The notes beneath the pieces were generated by a model, which searched no databases, had not been told where the DNA came from, and saw only the letters and a list, made by a program, of their open reading frames with translations. A DNA stretch of 64,000 nt from Warburgia ugandensis (taxonomy: Eukaryota; Streptophyta; Magnoliopsida; Canellales; Canellaceae). A program made the translations under genes and the position numbers. Of this stretch, positions 10,777 to 22,735 are shown in pieces. Positions within the stretch are counted from its first letter, which is position 1. Each line of letters begins with the position of its first letter. The stretch lies in contig CP141135.1 in NCBI GenBank assembly GCA_035236585.1, forward strand, positions 8,776,001-8,840,000, given 5' to 3'.

Positions 10777-12927
10777 ATGGAAATTCAATTCCCCCTCTTT
10801 CCTCTACTCGTTAGTTTCCTTCTTTTTTTGTTCATGGCGATGAAGATAAGAAGAACGTTCAACACCCAAAAACCAGTTCCAAATTTACCTCCAGGACCCT
10901 CAAGCGTACCCATTATCGGTAGCATTCATCACTTGGTAGGCTCACTACCACACCATTCCCTGTGGCACTTAGCCATGAAACATGGACCACTCATGCACTT
11001 GAAGATTGGCCAGATCTCTACAATCGTCGTCTCCTCTCCTGAAATTGCTCAAGAAATCATGAAGGTCCATGATCTTAACTTTGCACAAAGACTGGAGGTG
11101 GCAAGTATGCAAGCTTCGACTTATAACTTCACCGACCTGGCGTTTGCTCCCTATGGTGATTACTGGAGGCAACTCCGAAAGATATGCGTTTTAGAGCTCT
11201 TGAGCGCCAAGCGCGTGCAATCATTTCACCGAGCGAGGGAAGAAGAGGTATCAAATCTCGTTCGATCCATTTCATCAATGAACAAATCGGTGGTCAACCT
11301 CAGCAAGCTGCTCATGTCCTTGACCAACAACATAACATCGAGAGCTGCTTTTGGCAACAAGTGCCCAGATCAAGAAAGATTCATGTCAGCAACTAGGGTA
11401 CTATTCGAAGTTGCAGGGGGGCTAACAGTGGCTGATATGTTTCCATCATTCAAATTTTTAAGTGTACTTAGTGGAACAAAGTTTAGGTTACAAAGGAGTC
11501 GCTCGGTACTTGACAAAGTATATGACAACATTATCAGAGAACACAGAGAGAAGAAGGTGATGAAGGCTAACATGGGGGGAAATGAAGAGGAAGACTTAGT
11601 TGATGTTTTACTGAGAGTCCAAGACCAAGCCGATCTTGAATTTCCACTCACAACGGAAAACATAAAAGCAGTCACCTTGGTGAGTTTGTTTTCCAAAAGA
11701 CAAATTTTTGAATTTTTGAGGTATAATTATGTTGTTAGAGTTGTTGTTGTTATTCTGGGTTTGCTCCTTTCAAAGATGATCGTGGGAGAATAGAAAATAT
11801 GTGGTAGTGGTGCTTGAGATGAAGTCAGCTGGGTTGAGATGCTCAAATTTGGCATGAGAATGATGTGAGGTGACCGAAAATTCAACTTGACAGTGAGCTG
11901 AAATGTGATAATTTTATCTTAACTCATCTCAAGTAACAGTGAGAAAAGGAGATATCTCTTCATCTCATGCACTACTATCAGTGATATGGCCCATCTCATC
12001 TCATCTTGTGTCAGCTCACTTCGTCTTAAACATGACTAGCTAACACCTTGAAAAAAACAAGCAAGCTAAAACACAGTTGACATATATTCAATTACTACAT
12101 ACAAAACACACAATAAGTAAATTGAAAGGAAAAAAGAAAAGGAAAGGAAAAGTACTTCAAAACAAATCAAATAAAAAACTAAACTCAACCCATTATTGCA
12201 AAAGGAAATTGAGTTAAGTTTCTTGATTGTTTAAAGTTATTAATTTTCCGCACACCCTAAAAAATGTTAGTGGTTTGTCTAACTAATAACTATGTTCCCT
12301 TAACAGGACATGTTTGCGGCAGGGACTGATACCTTATCCACTGTCATGGGATGGGCCATGGCCGAACTTATGAGAAATCCAAGAGTCATGAAGAAAGTGC
12401 AGATAGAAGTGAGAGAGGTTCTTAATAGAAAAGGGAGTGCTATGGAGAGAGATATTGATGAACTTAGCTATCTAAAACTTGTCATCAAGGAAACTATCAG
12501 GTTACATCCTCCATCGCCATTGCTAATTCCAAGAGAATCAATTGAGAGGTGTGAAATCAATGGATATGAGATACCAAAGAAGACAAGAGTTTTAGTGAAT
12601 GCATGGGCAATATCAAGAAATCCAAGACATTGGGACAATCCTGAGGAATTTGAGCCAGAGAGGTTCTCTTGTAATTTAGTTGATTTCAAGGGGCAAGATT
12701 TTGTGTACATACCATTTGGGGCAGGAAGAAGGGGTTGCCCTGGTATTTTGTTTGCACTAGCTACTATTGAGATATCCCTTGCTAACCTTCTTTTTTACTT
12801 TGATTGGAAACTTCCTGGTGATATGCAACCTGAGGACTTGGACATGAGGGAGGCCTTTGGGATATCTACACCAAGAAAGTCCAGCCTAAACCTAATTGCT
12901 ATCCCACATTTTGCTTCTACCACATAA
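10777..12927 (+). CDS. CYP71: Cytochrome P450, CYP71 family (CYP71D/BE-like)
   Basis: Two exons, 10777-11679 and 12307-12927, joined in phase 0 across a 627-bp GT-AG intron (TTG|GTGAGT ... AACAG|GAC). This gives 507 residues, the normal size. P450s of this family are ER-anchored haem monooxygenases that use NADPH via P450 reductase, mostly on terpenoid, phenolic or alkaloid intermediates. Visible in order: an N-terminal hydrophobic anchor (about residues 5-22), the proline hinge PNLPPGP, a C-helix FAPYGDYWRQLRK, the I-helix oxygen-binding AAGTDTLST at the start of exon 2, K-helix ETIR, the PERF region EPERF, and the haem loop FGAGRRGCPG with its cysteine ligand. The single intron just before the I-helix is the conserved position of A-type plant P450s. 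The ATG at 10777 starts the anchor directly. All key residues are intact, so I expect it to be functional. The substrate cannot be read from sequence. Confidence 0.93.
11801..12047. mobile_element. Foldback MITE within the P450 intron
   Basis: Left end GTGGTAGTGGTGCTTGAGAT continuing GAAGTCAGCTG. The reverse complement of the right end reads GGTGTTAGCTAGTCATG, then AAGACGAAGTGAGCTGA. The two ends form imperfect terminal inverted repeats, and the interior is rich in CATCTCATCTC. It resembles the element at 29071-29591. A target duplication is not clear, so superfamily is unassigned. It sits well inside the intron and leaves splice sites intact. Confidence 0.55.
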
Positions 12928-13196
12928 TCATAGCATAATATGAGGGAAGAAAATTAAAGTGATTTATGTTCCTAGTTACCTATCCTTGAATGTTCTAAAC
13001 GATACATTAGGTTTCTGGGAGGTGACAATTTTAGATTTATGATATATTTAGTTGTATGGTGTTTGAGTCTTTTTTCTATATCAACAAACTTGATATATTT
13101 ACTTGTATGGTGACAGTTTTCAATTTATGATATTATGTAGTATCTTAAAAGAAAAAAGGGATGGTCTATTGTCCTTTGAAGTTAAGGACATAGAAA

Positions 13197-13199
<3 letters not shown>

Positions 13200-13261
<62 letters not shown>
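13200..13261. repeat. (CT)n microsatellite
   Basis: An uninterrupted 62-bp CT run about 270 bp downstream of the P450 stop codon. Confidence 0.97.
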
Positions 13262-13263
<2 letters not shown>

Positions 13264-13449
13264 ATCTAAAACTTTCCATTTTACTATCAAAAGACTCCCA
13301 AAAATTATGCCTGTAGAAAATTTTCGTTAGACATGAGATTAGGTACCTATCAATCTAAATGAATTTGAATTATTGTAGATCATGGAAAGCAACAAAAAAA
13401 TGTGTCTACACTTTATTTTTCTTTTGGTCATTCCATGCTTCCCCTCTGA

Positions 13450-13493
13450 TCAACCCCAAATTAGGATTAGGTCTTGATGATGATGATGATGAT
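13450..13493 (+). mobile_element. L1-type LINE 3' tail relic
   Basis: CAACCCCAAATTAGGATTAG followed by GTCTTGATGATGATGATGAT matches the same LINE 3' end seen inverted at 3976-4090. Only about 45 bp are recognisable, including the (GAT)n tail. Confidence 0.5.
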
Positions 13494-14151
13494 TTCATGC
13501 CCTCCTGTGCCTACAGAAGCACCAAATAATTTCTCCCCCCTCATTCTCTTGTAATTATATGATGCAACTGATTGTATAATCAGCATTGCTCAAATTAAAA
13601 AACAAGCTCACTTTGTTATGTTTTTCCAGTGGTCCAAGACATTCATTTGATTCACCCTATGTCATGTGGGCTTGGTATCAAATCTCATGTCAATTGGATG
13701 CCTTTAGGCACTCCATTTTGCCATTTTTAAAGCCTACTTATAGGCCCCTTAGGTCAATAAATTGAGTAAAAAGATACTAACTAGTAATAAAGATGAACAT
13801 ATACCCATGCTAATTAGAGTTTATAATATGAGGAATGATAGCACAGTGCTTAGTGTTACATCAACTTGCTATAGTGCTCCCTCTTTTGCATCTATAAAGA
13901 GAGAGCCCAAGCTGGTAATCAAATTACAAAGTACATTCAAAGACAAAATACAGCTCGCAGGCCTACATAAAACTAACCTACGAGCTAGAATAGATAGGTT
14001 ATCCATTTCCTTCATAATTGAATTTTTTGTACAATAAGACCCTTAACAACGATGCCCATCCGAGCAAATTGATCAGCTCTGTCATTAGTTGAGCAAAAAA
14101 TATGCTCAAATAAGGTGAAATTGTTTGAATGATCATGGGGAAGTAGAAGGA

Positions 14152-14836
14152 TTAGTGTTAAGTGTTTAATTTTGGTCAAAATACCCCTATTTTATCATTC
14201 AATTAGATCATCTAACCATTCAAATTTGTAATTTTTAGCTTGATTTTGATTTTAGATCTATTTGACCATCCAATCATTAATTTGTCAAAATCAATGATGA
14301 CCTAATCTTTAGAACTTATTAGATGATTAATAAATAGTTCATATGACTCTAATTTGGTCTTTTATTTTGCAAATTAACTAAAAGAAACATGGATAACTAA
14401 GATCAAAAGTTAATAGAGCAAATGATCTTAAAGGGCAATAAAGAAAGCCGGGATGGTTTTCTAATTGAGAATTAAACTACAAAAGAAAGCATGCTAAGAT
14501 GGAGAAGGCAAGTTACACTTGTGGAGAAGTTTCCAAAGGGAGAGAACCAAATTAGTAAGGTGAAGAGCTTTAAAGAGGAACACAACCTGTAGGGGGCAAC
14601 CTCCCTTTTTGGCTGGAGAAGAGGAAACCGTCACCCCCCTCCTTCCCTTTTCATCTCCTCTCTCCTCCCCCTCTATCTCTCTTGTTTTTCTCATTCTACA
14701 GACACCGACACCGCCATCTCCATCTCTCTCTCTCCTGCACTTTTCTCCCTCTTTATTCTCCTCTCCTCTCCACTCTCTTCGTACCTGCCTTGGTGAACCA
14801 AGGAGGCAGGCAAGACTGCACTTACCCCTGCTCTCC

Positions 14837-14885
<49 letters not shown>

Positions 14886-15995
14886 TGCCCCCTTTCTTCA
14901 TTCCACACGCACCGACTAGTACCCACTAGCGCACTGGCCGGCATAGTCCCTCCACCTCGTTTGCCCTCCCTTACTATCCCTCTCCTCCTACACCCTCCTT
15001 CTCCTCTGCTACCCCTCACCTCCTCTGATTCCTAGGCGGCACTGGATTGCCTCGTACCGCCTAACCACTACCTGCCTTTCCTTGCATCTTCACCGGCTGT
15101 ATTGTGTGCCCACTCCTCCTTAGGCGTCATCTCTGTTCACCGGCCAACCCAAAGGCAAAACCCAAGTTGGGTTTTTCGCTGTCTTTCCCTCCGTTCCTTT
15201 TCTCCTTCTTCCCCCTCCCCCACCTCCTCTTCCCTTTCCCCCATCTTCCTCCGGCTTCGTTATCGGGTTTCCAATTTTTTTGGTTTAAAACTGATTTTCT
15301 AGAAAAATCTCAGAAATAACCTATTGACATTAAAGAAAATTCCATCTCAGTCCCTGTCTATTCCAATTTTATTTTGTCTATGTTTTTCTTATCCATGAAC
15401 AATCCAATTTGAACCAGATTGATTAAGGCTTAACCAATCAACATGTTTACCTTAAACAACAAAAAAACTCTCAATTTCTCCTCTGTTTCTTCTGTAATTT
15501 TTAATTAACCTTTATATTTCATTCTTAGGATATCCCTAAACTTAATTAACGTCTTTGATCATTAATCTAAAATTTAAAAAGTGATCTAGACCGTCCAAAT
15601 CCCAAAATTACCATTTATTCCAAATCTTTACAATTTTGAGGAATCTAACAAATCAACTGTCAGAGCTTTAATCAAGGACATGTTGAAAATGTTTATTAAG
15701 TCTGATCAACTACAAGAAGACTAGATTTGAAGAAATTGATAGTGATTAAGCTAGGGAAGTTGATTTTTCATGTTATTTGGTTTATTTTCTTTCTTTTTGA
15801 ACTAAAAATTCTATAATTTTTAGCAGTTAGGTAAATCTAAACTCTGATTCTAATTTCAATAATTTCAGTAATTTATTTTTAATTTTTCGTTATTAAATTT
15901 TATTTAAACTCTCACTTTTTAAATTAAGTCTCCGTAGGATCGACTCATACTTACATTAGCTATACTACAATAGCCCGTGCACTTGTGATAAAATA
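14152..15995 (-). repeat. Dispersed purine-rich repeat, inverted copy (R3)
   Basis: Read on the minus strand, it starts near 15995 with TTTATCACAAGTGCACGGGC and the GAGTCGATCC core, passes through a purine-rich core (pyrimidine-rich on the plus strand, 14630-15250) and ends at 14152 with TATTTTGACCAAAATTAAAC. Order and content match R1, with many substitutions. A (TC)n tract (14841-14883) lies in the core. The open frames 14494-14901, 14609-14929 and 14682-15035 are low-complexity translations of this tract and are not credible genes. Confidence 0.7.
14841..14883. repeat. (TC)n microsatellite
   Basis: A 43-bp TC run inside the pyrimidine-rich core of repeat copy R3. Confidence 0.95.
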
Positions 15996-16757
15996 AATTA
16001 CAAATAATTAGTTAACCAACTAATCACATTAAGCAAGACCCCCTTGGTGACAATGTTATTGGTCTGAAATTGAAATTGGACAGCAAGCTCCCAAACTGCA
16101 CCCCAACTTCAAGCAATTCTGATATGGAGGTTGTCAAATCAATCTTTAAATGACTCCTATCCTCTACTGATGTCATCTACTTTGAGTAGTTAACACAAAA
16201 ATTGTAGATGTAGATGCCCATTAAGCAACATTTCTTTTAGATGTAAAAAAATAAAAAAAATGATATAGATTTGCAGGATTTATCTCTAAAAGTCCTATCA
16301 GCGATCCCAATTGAGGCTCATTCTTTGATTGATCCAAAGCATTTTATCTTGTGGTTCTGCTACGCATGAGTCAGCACAAATATTCCATCATTAAATTCTA
16401 ATCCTTTGATTGGTGAACAATTGGTTGCTGGATGAATATAAACCATTGAAAAGAATGGGTTCCGCATAAACTTCTGCCCACTCATATTATTCCGAGGGAA
16501 AATCCGACCACGCATCGTTACGGCCCACGAAAAGATTGTCTTCCTCCTTAACTTGCTGATAAAGAAAAAGAAAGAAGGAAGAGAAACAGAGCAAGTCTGT
16601 AAAAAATCTCGCTCTTTCATCGCTTGGAACTACAGATTCTTTTCGGTAAGCAATAGTAGCTTCAAAAACCATTTCCTTGAACTCGATTTGCAGTTGCCTC
16701 TACCAGAAATTCGTTGATTTTTGGTATTTTTTCCGTCTTCTACGCTACTTCTTTACC
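15996..16757. other. Flank upstream of the RPN3 pseudogene
   Basis: No gene recognised. The part just before 16758 looks like a former 5' UTR and promoter, which is consistent with the pseudogene having been copied as genomic DNA together with its flank. Confidence 0.35.
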
Positions 16758-18328
16758 ATGACTGAGGATGTAGAGAAGAAAGAGCTTCAAGCTCCTTCTC
16801 ATTCTGCATCTTCTTCCGTTCCCTCCTTTCTTCATCGTATGAAAACCTGACTCTCCATTGTACTATGTCTGCCTTGCTGGGTTCTGAAATTTCGGCTTTT
16901 GATTATATATCTTGTTGGGATAATATTTGGCTTTTCAGATTTGAAGGAGATAGCTTCTTCGATTGAGACTGGTGCATACGCGAAGGAGTTTCGTCATATT
17001 GTGTGCGCAATGCATCTCACGATTGCGTTGCGGAAGAAGCTGAAGGGGTCTGTGATTTCTGCATTCTTGAATTTTGCACAGTATGGCCACATCACGGCAT
17101 GACGAGTTGGGACAGGTTTGTGACCAATTGTAAAGGTATTTATCTTATATTTTAGGTCACTGATCGCACTAAGTAATGGTGTGATGCAGGAAACACTTCT
17201 CAACTTGCTACTTCGCAATTACCTTTACTACAACTTGTATGATCAGGCAGAGAAGCTGAGATCAAAAGCACTCAATTTGAAGCACACTCAAAACAGCAGT
17301 TAATCTTAATTTGTGACATTGACCAGCTGTATCCCATTCTTATTTGGGGTAATCATGGTCTTTTCCTTAGTTATTACCGTCTGATTTCATGATTTCAGTG
17401 GGTAACAAGTGCTTTTCCAGATGTGTTTGTAGTTTTTACAGTTCTAATGCAATAGGTTTTGTCACAGTTCTGTCTTTACCTGTTCTATCTAGGAAAGATT
17501 AGGACGATTCAGTTAGAATATACAGATGCAAAAGAGAGTCTGCTACAAGCTGCAAGCAAGGCCCCTATTGCAGCCTGGGGCTTCCGGATACAGTGCAATA
17601 AGTGAGCTGCGATAGTTCGTTTGCTTATTGGAGAGATCCCAGAGAGGACTGTTTTCATGCAAAGAGGCATGAAAAAAGCTCTGAGGCCATACTTTGAGCT
17701 TACAACTGTGAGTCAGTTATAAGCGTAGAAACACATTCAGTGCAGCACTACATTTTTTAATGCTTTTCTTTTTCTACTTTTGTTTTGTTCTGAGGACGCT
17801 GCTGACATTTTCGTTTTATCTGGCGGATATTCAGGCTGTTCGGGTAGGATACTTGGAACTATTTCAGGCTGCTACAGACCAGTTCACAAGTACATTCACT
17901 TCTGATGGAATCCACAATCTGATAGTGAGGATGTGCGGCAATGCCGTTAGGACAGGACTACGAAACATCAATATTTCTTACTCCCGCATATCATTGGCTG
18001 ATGTCACTGCTAAACTGAGGTTGGTCGCCCCAAATCCAGTGGCAGATGCTGAAAGCATTGTTGCAAAGGCTATTCCAGATGGAGCTATAGATGCCACCCT
18101 GGATCATGCAAAGAGTTCCATGCTGTCAAAGGTGACTGGGGATACGTACTCTATGAACGAGCCTCAAATTGCATTCAACTTGTGCACAATAAGCCTGCTA
18201 AAGCGCTTTGGTTCCCACCAAATTCTCACTAGAAAGAGAAGGAAAGTGTGGAGGAACTGCGAGAAAGACTGCAACTGTAGCAGAAGCTTGCGAGGCATCT
18301 ACAAGAGGATGACGATGATGATTTTTGA
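16758..18328 (+). pseudogene. RPN3: 26S proteasome non-ATPase subunit RPN3 (PSMD3), unprocessed pseudogene
   Basis: RPN3 is a lid subunit of the 26S proteasome regulatory particle (PCI domain). Recognisable pieces in order: exon 1 (16758-16836; start MTEDVEKKE); exon 2 from 16939 (LKEIASSIETGAYAKEF, ISAFLNFA); a piece from 17190 ([20 protein letters not shown]) that has lost one base, followed by an intron whose donor reads TT instead of GT; a piece from 17468 (YLFYLGKIRTIQLEY ... GEIPERTVFMQRGMKKALRP) in which a conserved Trp codon has become TGA at 17603-17605; and a piece from 17835 (SYSRISLADVTAKLRL, VADAESIVAKAI, NEPQIAFN). The C-terminal end is frameshifted with two further stops, yet keeps the acidic DDDDDF ending before TGA at 18326. 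About 100 or more residues between ISAFLNFA and ETLLNLL are missing. Introns are retained, so this is a decayed genomic duplicate, not a retrocopy. Confidence 0.92.
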
Positions 18329-18539
18329 TGTCTTGTTTCGCTTATTACTGACCCAACCCATCAATTTAGCCACTTTATTTCACCTGCTGTTCTTTTCGAG
18401 ATCAGCATGGTTAGGTTTTCCCTCATAATGTGGGATACATTTTGGTTATTATTCCCAGCTTTATGGTGGGCACTTCAGAGACACAAATAGGATACAATAC
18501 CATGGAATTATAATTTCTTCCAAAAACCGCTTAAAATGA

Positions 18540-19990
18540 TCAGCTGGTCTCAACATAACAAACATAGATTTACAAGGCTGTATTTCTAATCTTGTTAAAT
18601 AACTTGGTCAACCAAACTACTCAAATATCTCCCATATGCTTCCAAACCTCTATTGGTATACCATTGGGCCCCATGACCTTTCCCGATGTTGTAATTTCAA
18701 GGCCTCTTTCACATCAGGTATTCTAATCCTACGTTTATATCTATAATATCCAATGTTATTTTGATATATAGTATTTTCAATCCCTATATTCTCATAGCCA
18801 TTGTCATTTAATAATTTTGGAAAGTATGTTTCTCACCTTTGTTTGATCTTATCATCTTTGACTAATACCCTTTGATCATAACTTATAATGCTCCTAACAT
18901 TATCTAAGTCGTTACCCTTCTGTTCTCTGACTTTTACAAGTTTAAATGCATCTTTCTCACATTCTCTTGTTCCTAGTCTATTACAAAGCTCATCATATGC
19001 CTTTAAGTTTAGCCTCACTTACTATTCTCTTAGCATTCTTATATTATTCATAGTTTTCATTATTTCTAGTCTTTTGTCATGCTTTAAAACACATTCATTT
19101 TCTTTAATAACTTTTTGCATTTCACCTTTAGATACTCCTAAGACATCTTTTGCCACTTTATCAATGGACTCTACAATATTAATCCACATGGTGTTTACTT
19201 CTATTTCATAGTTCTGTTTCCTTTTACCATCAACTTATTTGGGAATAAGGTTATTTTCTCTCCTTTTAAGTTCCACCACGTAGTTTTTGGATACCTATTA
19301 AATTCATTTCCTTTCTTCCATCTTTCAATATAGCTATCCATTACCTCTAACCTATGTTATGAGGTTAAACTCTCACGGAGTATCACCTTACAATCCTTAC
19401 ACATTAATCGTTCAGTATTCCTAAGTAGAAAAAAATCTATTTGGCTTTTATGAAGTCTTTTAAAGGTTATTAAGTATTCATCATTATTCTTAAAGAGTGT
19501 ATTTGCAATGGCCAGGCTATATGACAAAGCAAAATCGAGGATAGTTTCCCCTATCCCATTTCATTCACCTATACCATACCCTCTGTATATTCTATCATAT
19601 CCTTCCTTTTCTTTTCTTACATGATCATTTAAGTCTGCTCATATAAATATTCCCTTAGTGTTGAAGATATCTTGCATGACTCCCTCCATTTGTTCCCAAA
19701 ACTATCTCTTTATTATATCTTCTAACCCTACTTATGGTATGTATGCACTTATAATATCTATGATCTGCTCTCTTAGAACAAGATTTATTATTATAATTAT
19801 ATAACTGATTCTTTTAATGTCCACAACTCCATCCTTTACTTCTTTATCCACTATTATTCTTACGTGTTTCTGTTATCATCCTTTCCTATATACCATAATT
19901 TATACCTATCAATTTCTCTAGCTTTAGCCCATTTCCACTTGATTTCTTGGATATAAGCAATGTTGACTCTCCTACGTTCCCTGACAAAAA
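18540..19990 (-). mobile_element. Decayed L1-type LINE: endonuclease, linker and start of reverse transcriptase
   Basis: Minus-strand reading across several frames gives RRRVNIAYIQEIKWKW at about 19980 (start of the AP-endonuclease domain), CADLNGH and GYGIGERNE near 19540-19640, SQIDFFLLRN near 19430, then the linker with YDELCNRLGTRECEKDAFKL (19018-18833). It ends with the beginning of the reverse transcriptase (RRIRIPDVKEAL at about 18720, then a decayed GPDGIP box and WLTKLFNKI near 18590). Many stops and shifts are present. The catalytic RT core and 3' end are missing: the element stops about 200 bp from the RPN3 pseudogene. LINEs normally lose the 5' end, so here a later deletion is likely. 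Confidence 0.75.
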
Positions 19991-20830
19991 ATGATGGAAC
20001 AAATAGGAAATGTATAATAGTCATTTAATTTGGAACTGTGTCTTGCTTAGAACCTGTAAAAGCCAGATCTTAGTGGGTGTGTGCAAACTTGTTTTTATTG
20101 CATTTTTTCTATTTCACATTAGAAAGCTAAACTGATTTTCTTCAACGGAATAAAATACAATAATAACGAGTTTGCCAAACACATACTTGCTCATTAGTTG
20201 GTGTCATATATGTCATTACATGATCCGAAACTTTTTGCTAAAGAACTGGATCCAGAATGGTGCACGCATCTCCACCTCAAAAATGACCACTTCAAACTTT
20301 TCAAAGCATGATAGTTCATTCTCTTTGTTTCTTAAGACTTCTTAACATTATTTGTAGCTCCCTCATATTTACATATATCAAATGATTCCTATGAATTAAA
20401 TTCCCATATCTTTTATCCCTTTGCTCCTCGCCATTTTCATGCTTCAATTTTGTATTCTTTTATTTGATCAAACTCAAAGCTCTGATTGGCGAGAGCCAAT
20501 GCTAGAGTTGAACTGATAAGTGAGAAACGGATCGGTATGGGCTTCCAATTAGGAGAAAAGCTAAGGTGCAAAACTTTTAATGCTTTCTATAAGAGCATTT
20601 GCTTCTCATCCTTACCTCACCTGCCCTCATTTCTTTCCAAGAATTTATCTTTTTTACCTTTTCTCTTTTTCCATACCAATCATTCAACCGAAGTTGTAAT
20701 TTTATTCAATTGCTTCATCTTCTCTTTACAACCACACGCCCCCTCCCCCCCCCTCTTTTTAGGTCATGTAATTGCTGCATCTTAATTCCTGCTAACATGA
20801 CTTTATAATATGCATTGCTAATGTATCATA
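19991..20830. other. Intergenic DNA
   Basis: AT-rich with no recognised gene. The open frame at 20486-20785 lacks any known domain. A short C-run occurs near 20743-20752. Confidence 0.4.
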
Positions 20831-21010
20831 AGTGGAAAAGGTGAGCTTTGGTGCAAGATTGAGTTGTTGTTATATGACATGGAAGTCACAAGTTTGAGGT
20901 GTAGAAAGAGCCTCTTGAAAAAATGCAAGATAAGACTACATGCTATAGACCCTTTATAGTCCATATTTCGACCTGCGTACACGAGAGCTTCGTGCACCTA
21001 GCTGCCCTTT
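20831..21010 (+). mobile_element. Au-type SINE, diverged copy
   Basis: A tRNA-derived head (GTGAGCTTTGGTGCAAGATT for the A-box region, GTCACAAGTTTGAGG for the B box) is followed by the Au body (CTCTTGAAAAAATGCAAGAT, then AGACCC...AGTCC and GCTTCGTGCACCTAGCTGCC). The insertion is bracketed by the direct repeat ATGTATCATA (20821-20830 and 21011-21020), which I read as the target-site duplication. Confidence 0.8.
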
Positions 21011-22425
21011 ATGTATCATACTTGAGATTGGATATTAAAGTGCACTAAAGACAGATAGTTTCTAGAGGAAAATTCACAAAAAGAAGTGGAAAAAAGTAGA
21101 ATAGAAAGATAGGATATCTTTCCTTGAGTAGACAAGTCGTGATGGAATAAAACTATAATGTAGAAAAAAAATGTCAAATGTTTAATCACATATATTGTGG
21201 TCTCTATAAAATAAATCTTTCTCAACAACCTTTTCCTCTTCTCTTAAAACTTGTAAACTGTACATTTCCTACTCTATCTTTTTATATTTTCTTTTTAACC
21301 AAAGTTAGGATAAGATATTTTTACTTTTTTTAAGTACCAAAACTAATACATATTTAATTTGTATCTGTTCATGGTTTAGGAGTTCACATTTAAAAATAGT
21401 ATAGATAATTGGCATAGAGAAAAGGTATTCCAGCCCAATGGCACAAGGGAAGAGCCCTCACCTGATCAATCATAGGTTCACGACACTTGCCGGTTTGGGT
21501 TTATCCACAAATTAAAAACCCTTGGTTGCCTAAAGAAAAAAAGGTCTGCTGGATAGATAATCATAAATGTATGTATTATCCACCTTTAATTGTTTTTTTC
21601 ACTAATATACCTAATAGGTCTTTATATATACTTACTTTATATATGTATCTTCGGACATACGTGACATCTTATGCACACCCTTGCCAAATATAGCCTTGAG
21701 ACACTCCAACGCGCAAGCTCCTTGTATCTGCTAAAGGGAAGTGATGCACTACCTCCAATCCTTGACTTAGTTAAACAAGAGGCACCTCAGCTTAACTACT
21801 ATTTTATTTTTTTCATAGAGTGTTTATGATATTCTGCGGTTGTCTAGAAACTACTCATCTTTCAATAATCAATTATTTTAACATAATTATAATTTAAAAA
21901 CTCAAAAACTTGACTTGACTCGATGGGCAAGTCAACTTTAAGGCACTCGTGGGTGACTCAAAACTTCTCAAGACAAAATTTTTTATTAACTTTAACTTAC
22001 ATTTATAATTTCGCACTTTCTACGTATTCAAATAGCAGGTGACTTGGGTGGGACATAGTGTTGTTATTGGGAAGGTCTTGTGTTCGTTTCAACCTAATAA
22101 AAGATTGTTCTACTCTGAAGCAGATTAATTACGAATCCGGTCCACGATTTTTTACCGAGTCAAGTAACTTGGACGAGTTTTATGCCTTGACTCATTAGTT
22201 TTACACTGCAGTAATAATAAGCCACTTTGCTTTGATCGAGGTTGGTGAAAAGACATCATGAACATGAATTACCATTCTTAGCATCTTGCATAACCTCGAT
22301 GATGCACAAGCTGAGCCGAACATCTGGCTGTGATGTCTAATCCCCATCCTAATAGTAGGAGAGTGGTTAGGCTTAATATCTCGACACACATTCATTTTGA
22401 AAGAACTATTGGAGTCTACTTGTTT
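21011..22425. other. Intergenic DNA
   Basis: No gene recognised. A stretch at about 21435-21510 (CCAATGGCACAAGGGAAGAG ... CATAGGTTCACGAC) has the look of a tRNA-like A/B box pair and may be a fragment of another SINE family. Confidence 0.4.
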
Positions 22426-22604
22426 GGGGAGCCTTGGCGCAATGGTAGACTTGTCATTGTGTGACCTCAAAGTCACGGGTTCAAAGCGTGAAAACAGCTT
22501 CTTACAAGATGCAAGGTAAGATTGCATACTATTAACCCTTGTAGTCCGCATTTTCCTTAGACCCTGCATACGCTGGAGCTCTATGCACCGGAACTACCCT
22601 ATTA
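22426..22604 (+). mobile_element. Au-type SINE, well preserved
   Basis: Starts GGGAGCCTTGGCGCAATGG (A box), then GTCACGGGTTCAAAGCGTG (B box), followed by the Au body AACAGCTTCTTACAAGATGC, AACCCTTGTAGTCC and GGAGCTCTATGCACCGG. It is bracketed by a perfect 14-bp target-site duplication GAGTCTACTTGTTT at 22412-22425 and 22605-22618. The intact duplication suggests a fairly recent insertion. SINEs of this type are RNA polymerase III-transcribed and depend on LINE machinery. Confidence 0.92.
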
Positions 22605-22672
22605 GAGTCTACTTGTTTAATCATCCAGGCCATTTTAACTGCTGAGCCATGTCACACAGGTCATCTATTTAC

Positions 22673-22735
<63 letters not shown>

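Larger units (their letters stand above)
12928..14151. other. P450 3' flank and intergenic DNA
   Basis: Contains the P450 3' UTR, a CT microsatellite (13200-13261), a LINE tail (13450-13493) and otherwise AT-rich DNA without a recognised gene. The open frame at 13762-14037 has no recognisable domain. Confidence 0.4.

Noticed and set aside
14494..15035. Overlapping open frames in the CT-rich part of repeat copy R3
   Set aside because: Low-complexity microsatellite translation on both strands, with no domain.
22426..22500. Candidate tRNA gene (A and B box-like sequences)
   Set aside because: It cannot form a tRNA cloverleaf as read, and is followed by the Au-SINE body with target duplications, so it is a SINE head. 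The same applies to the other four copies.
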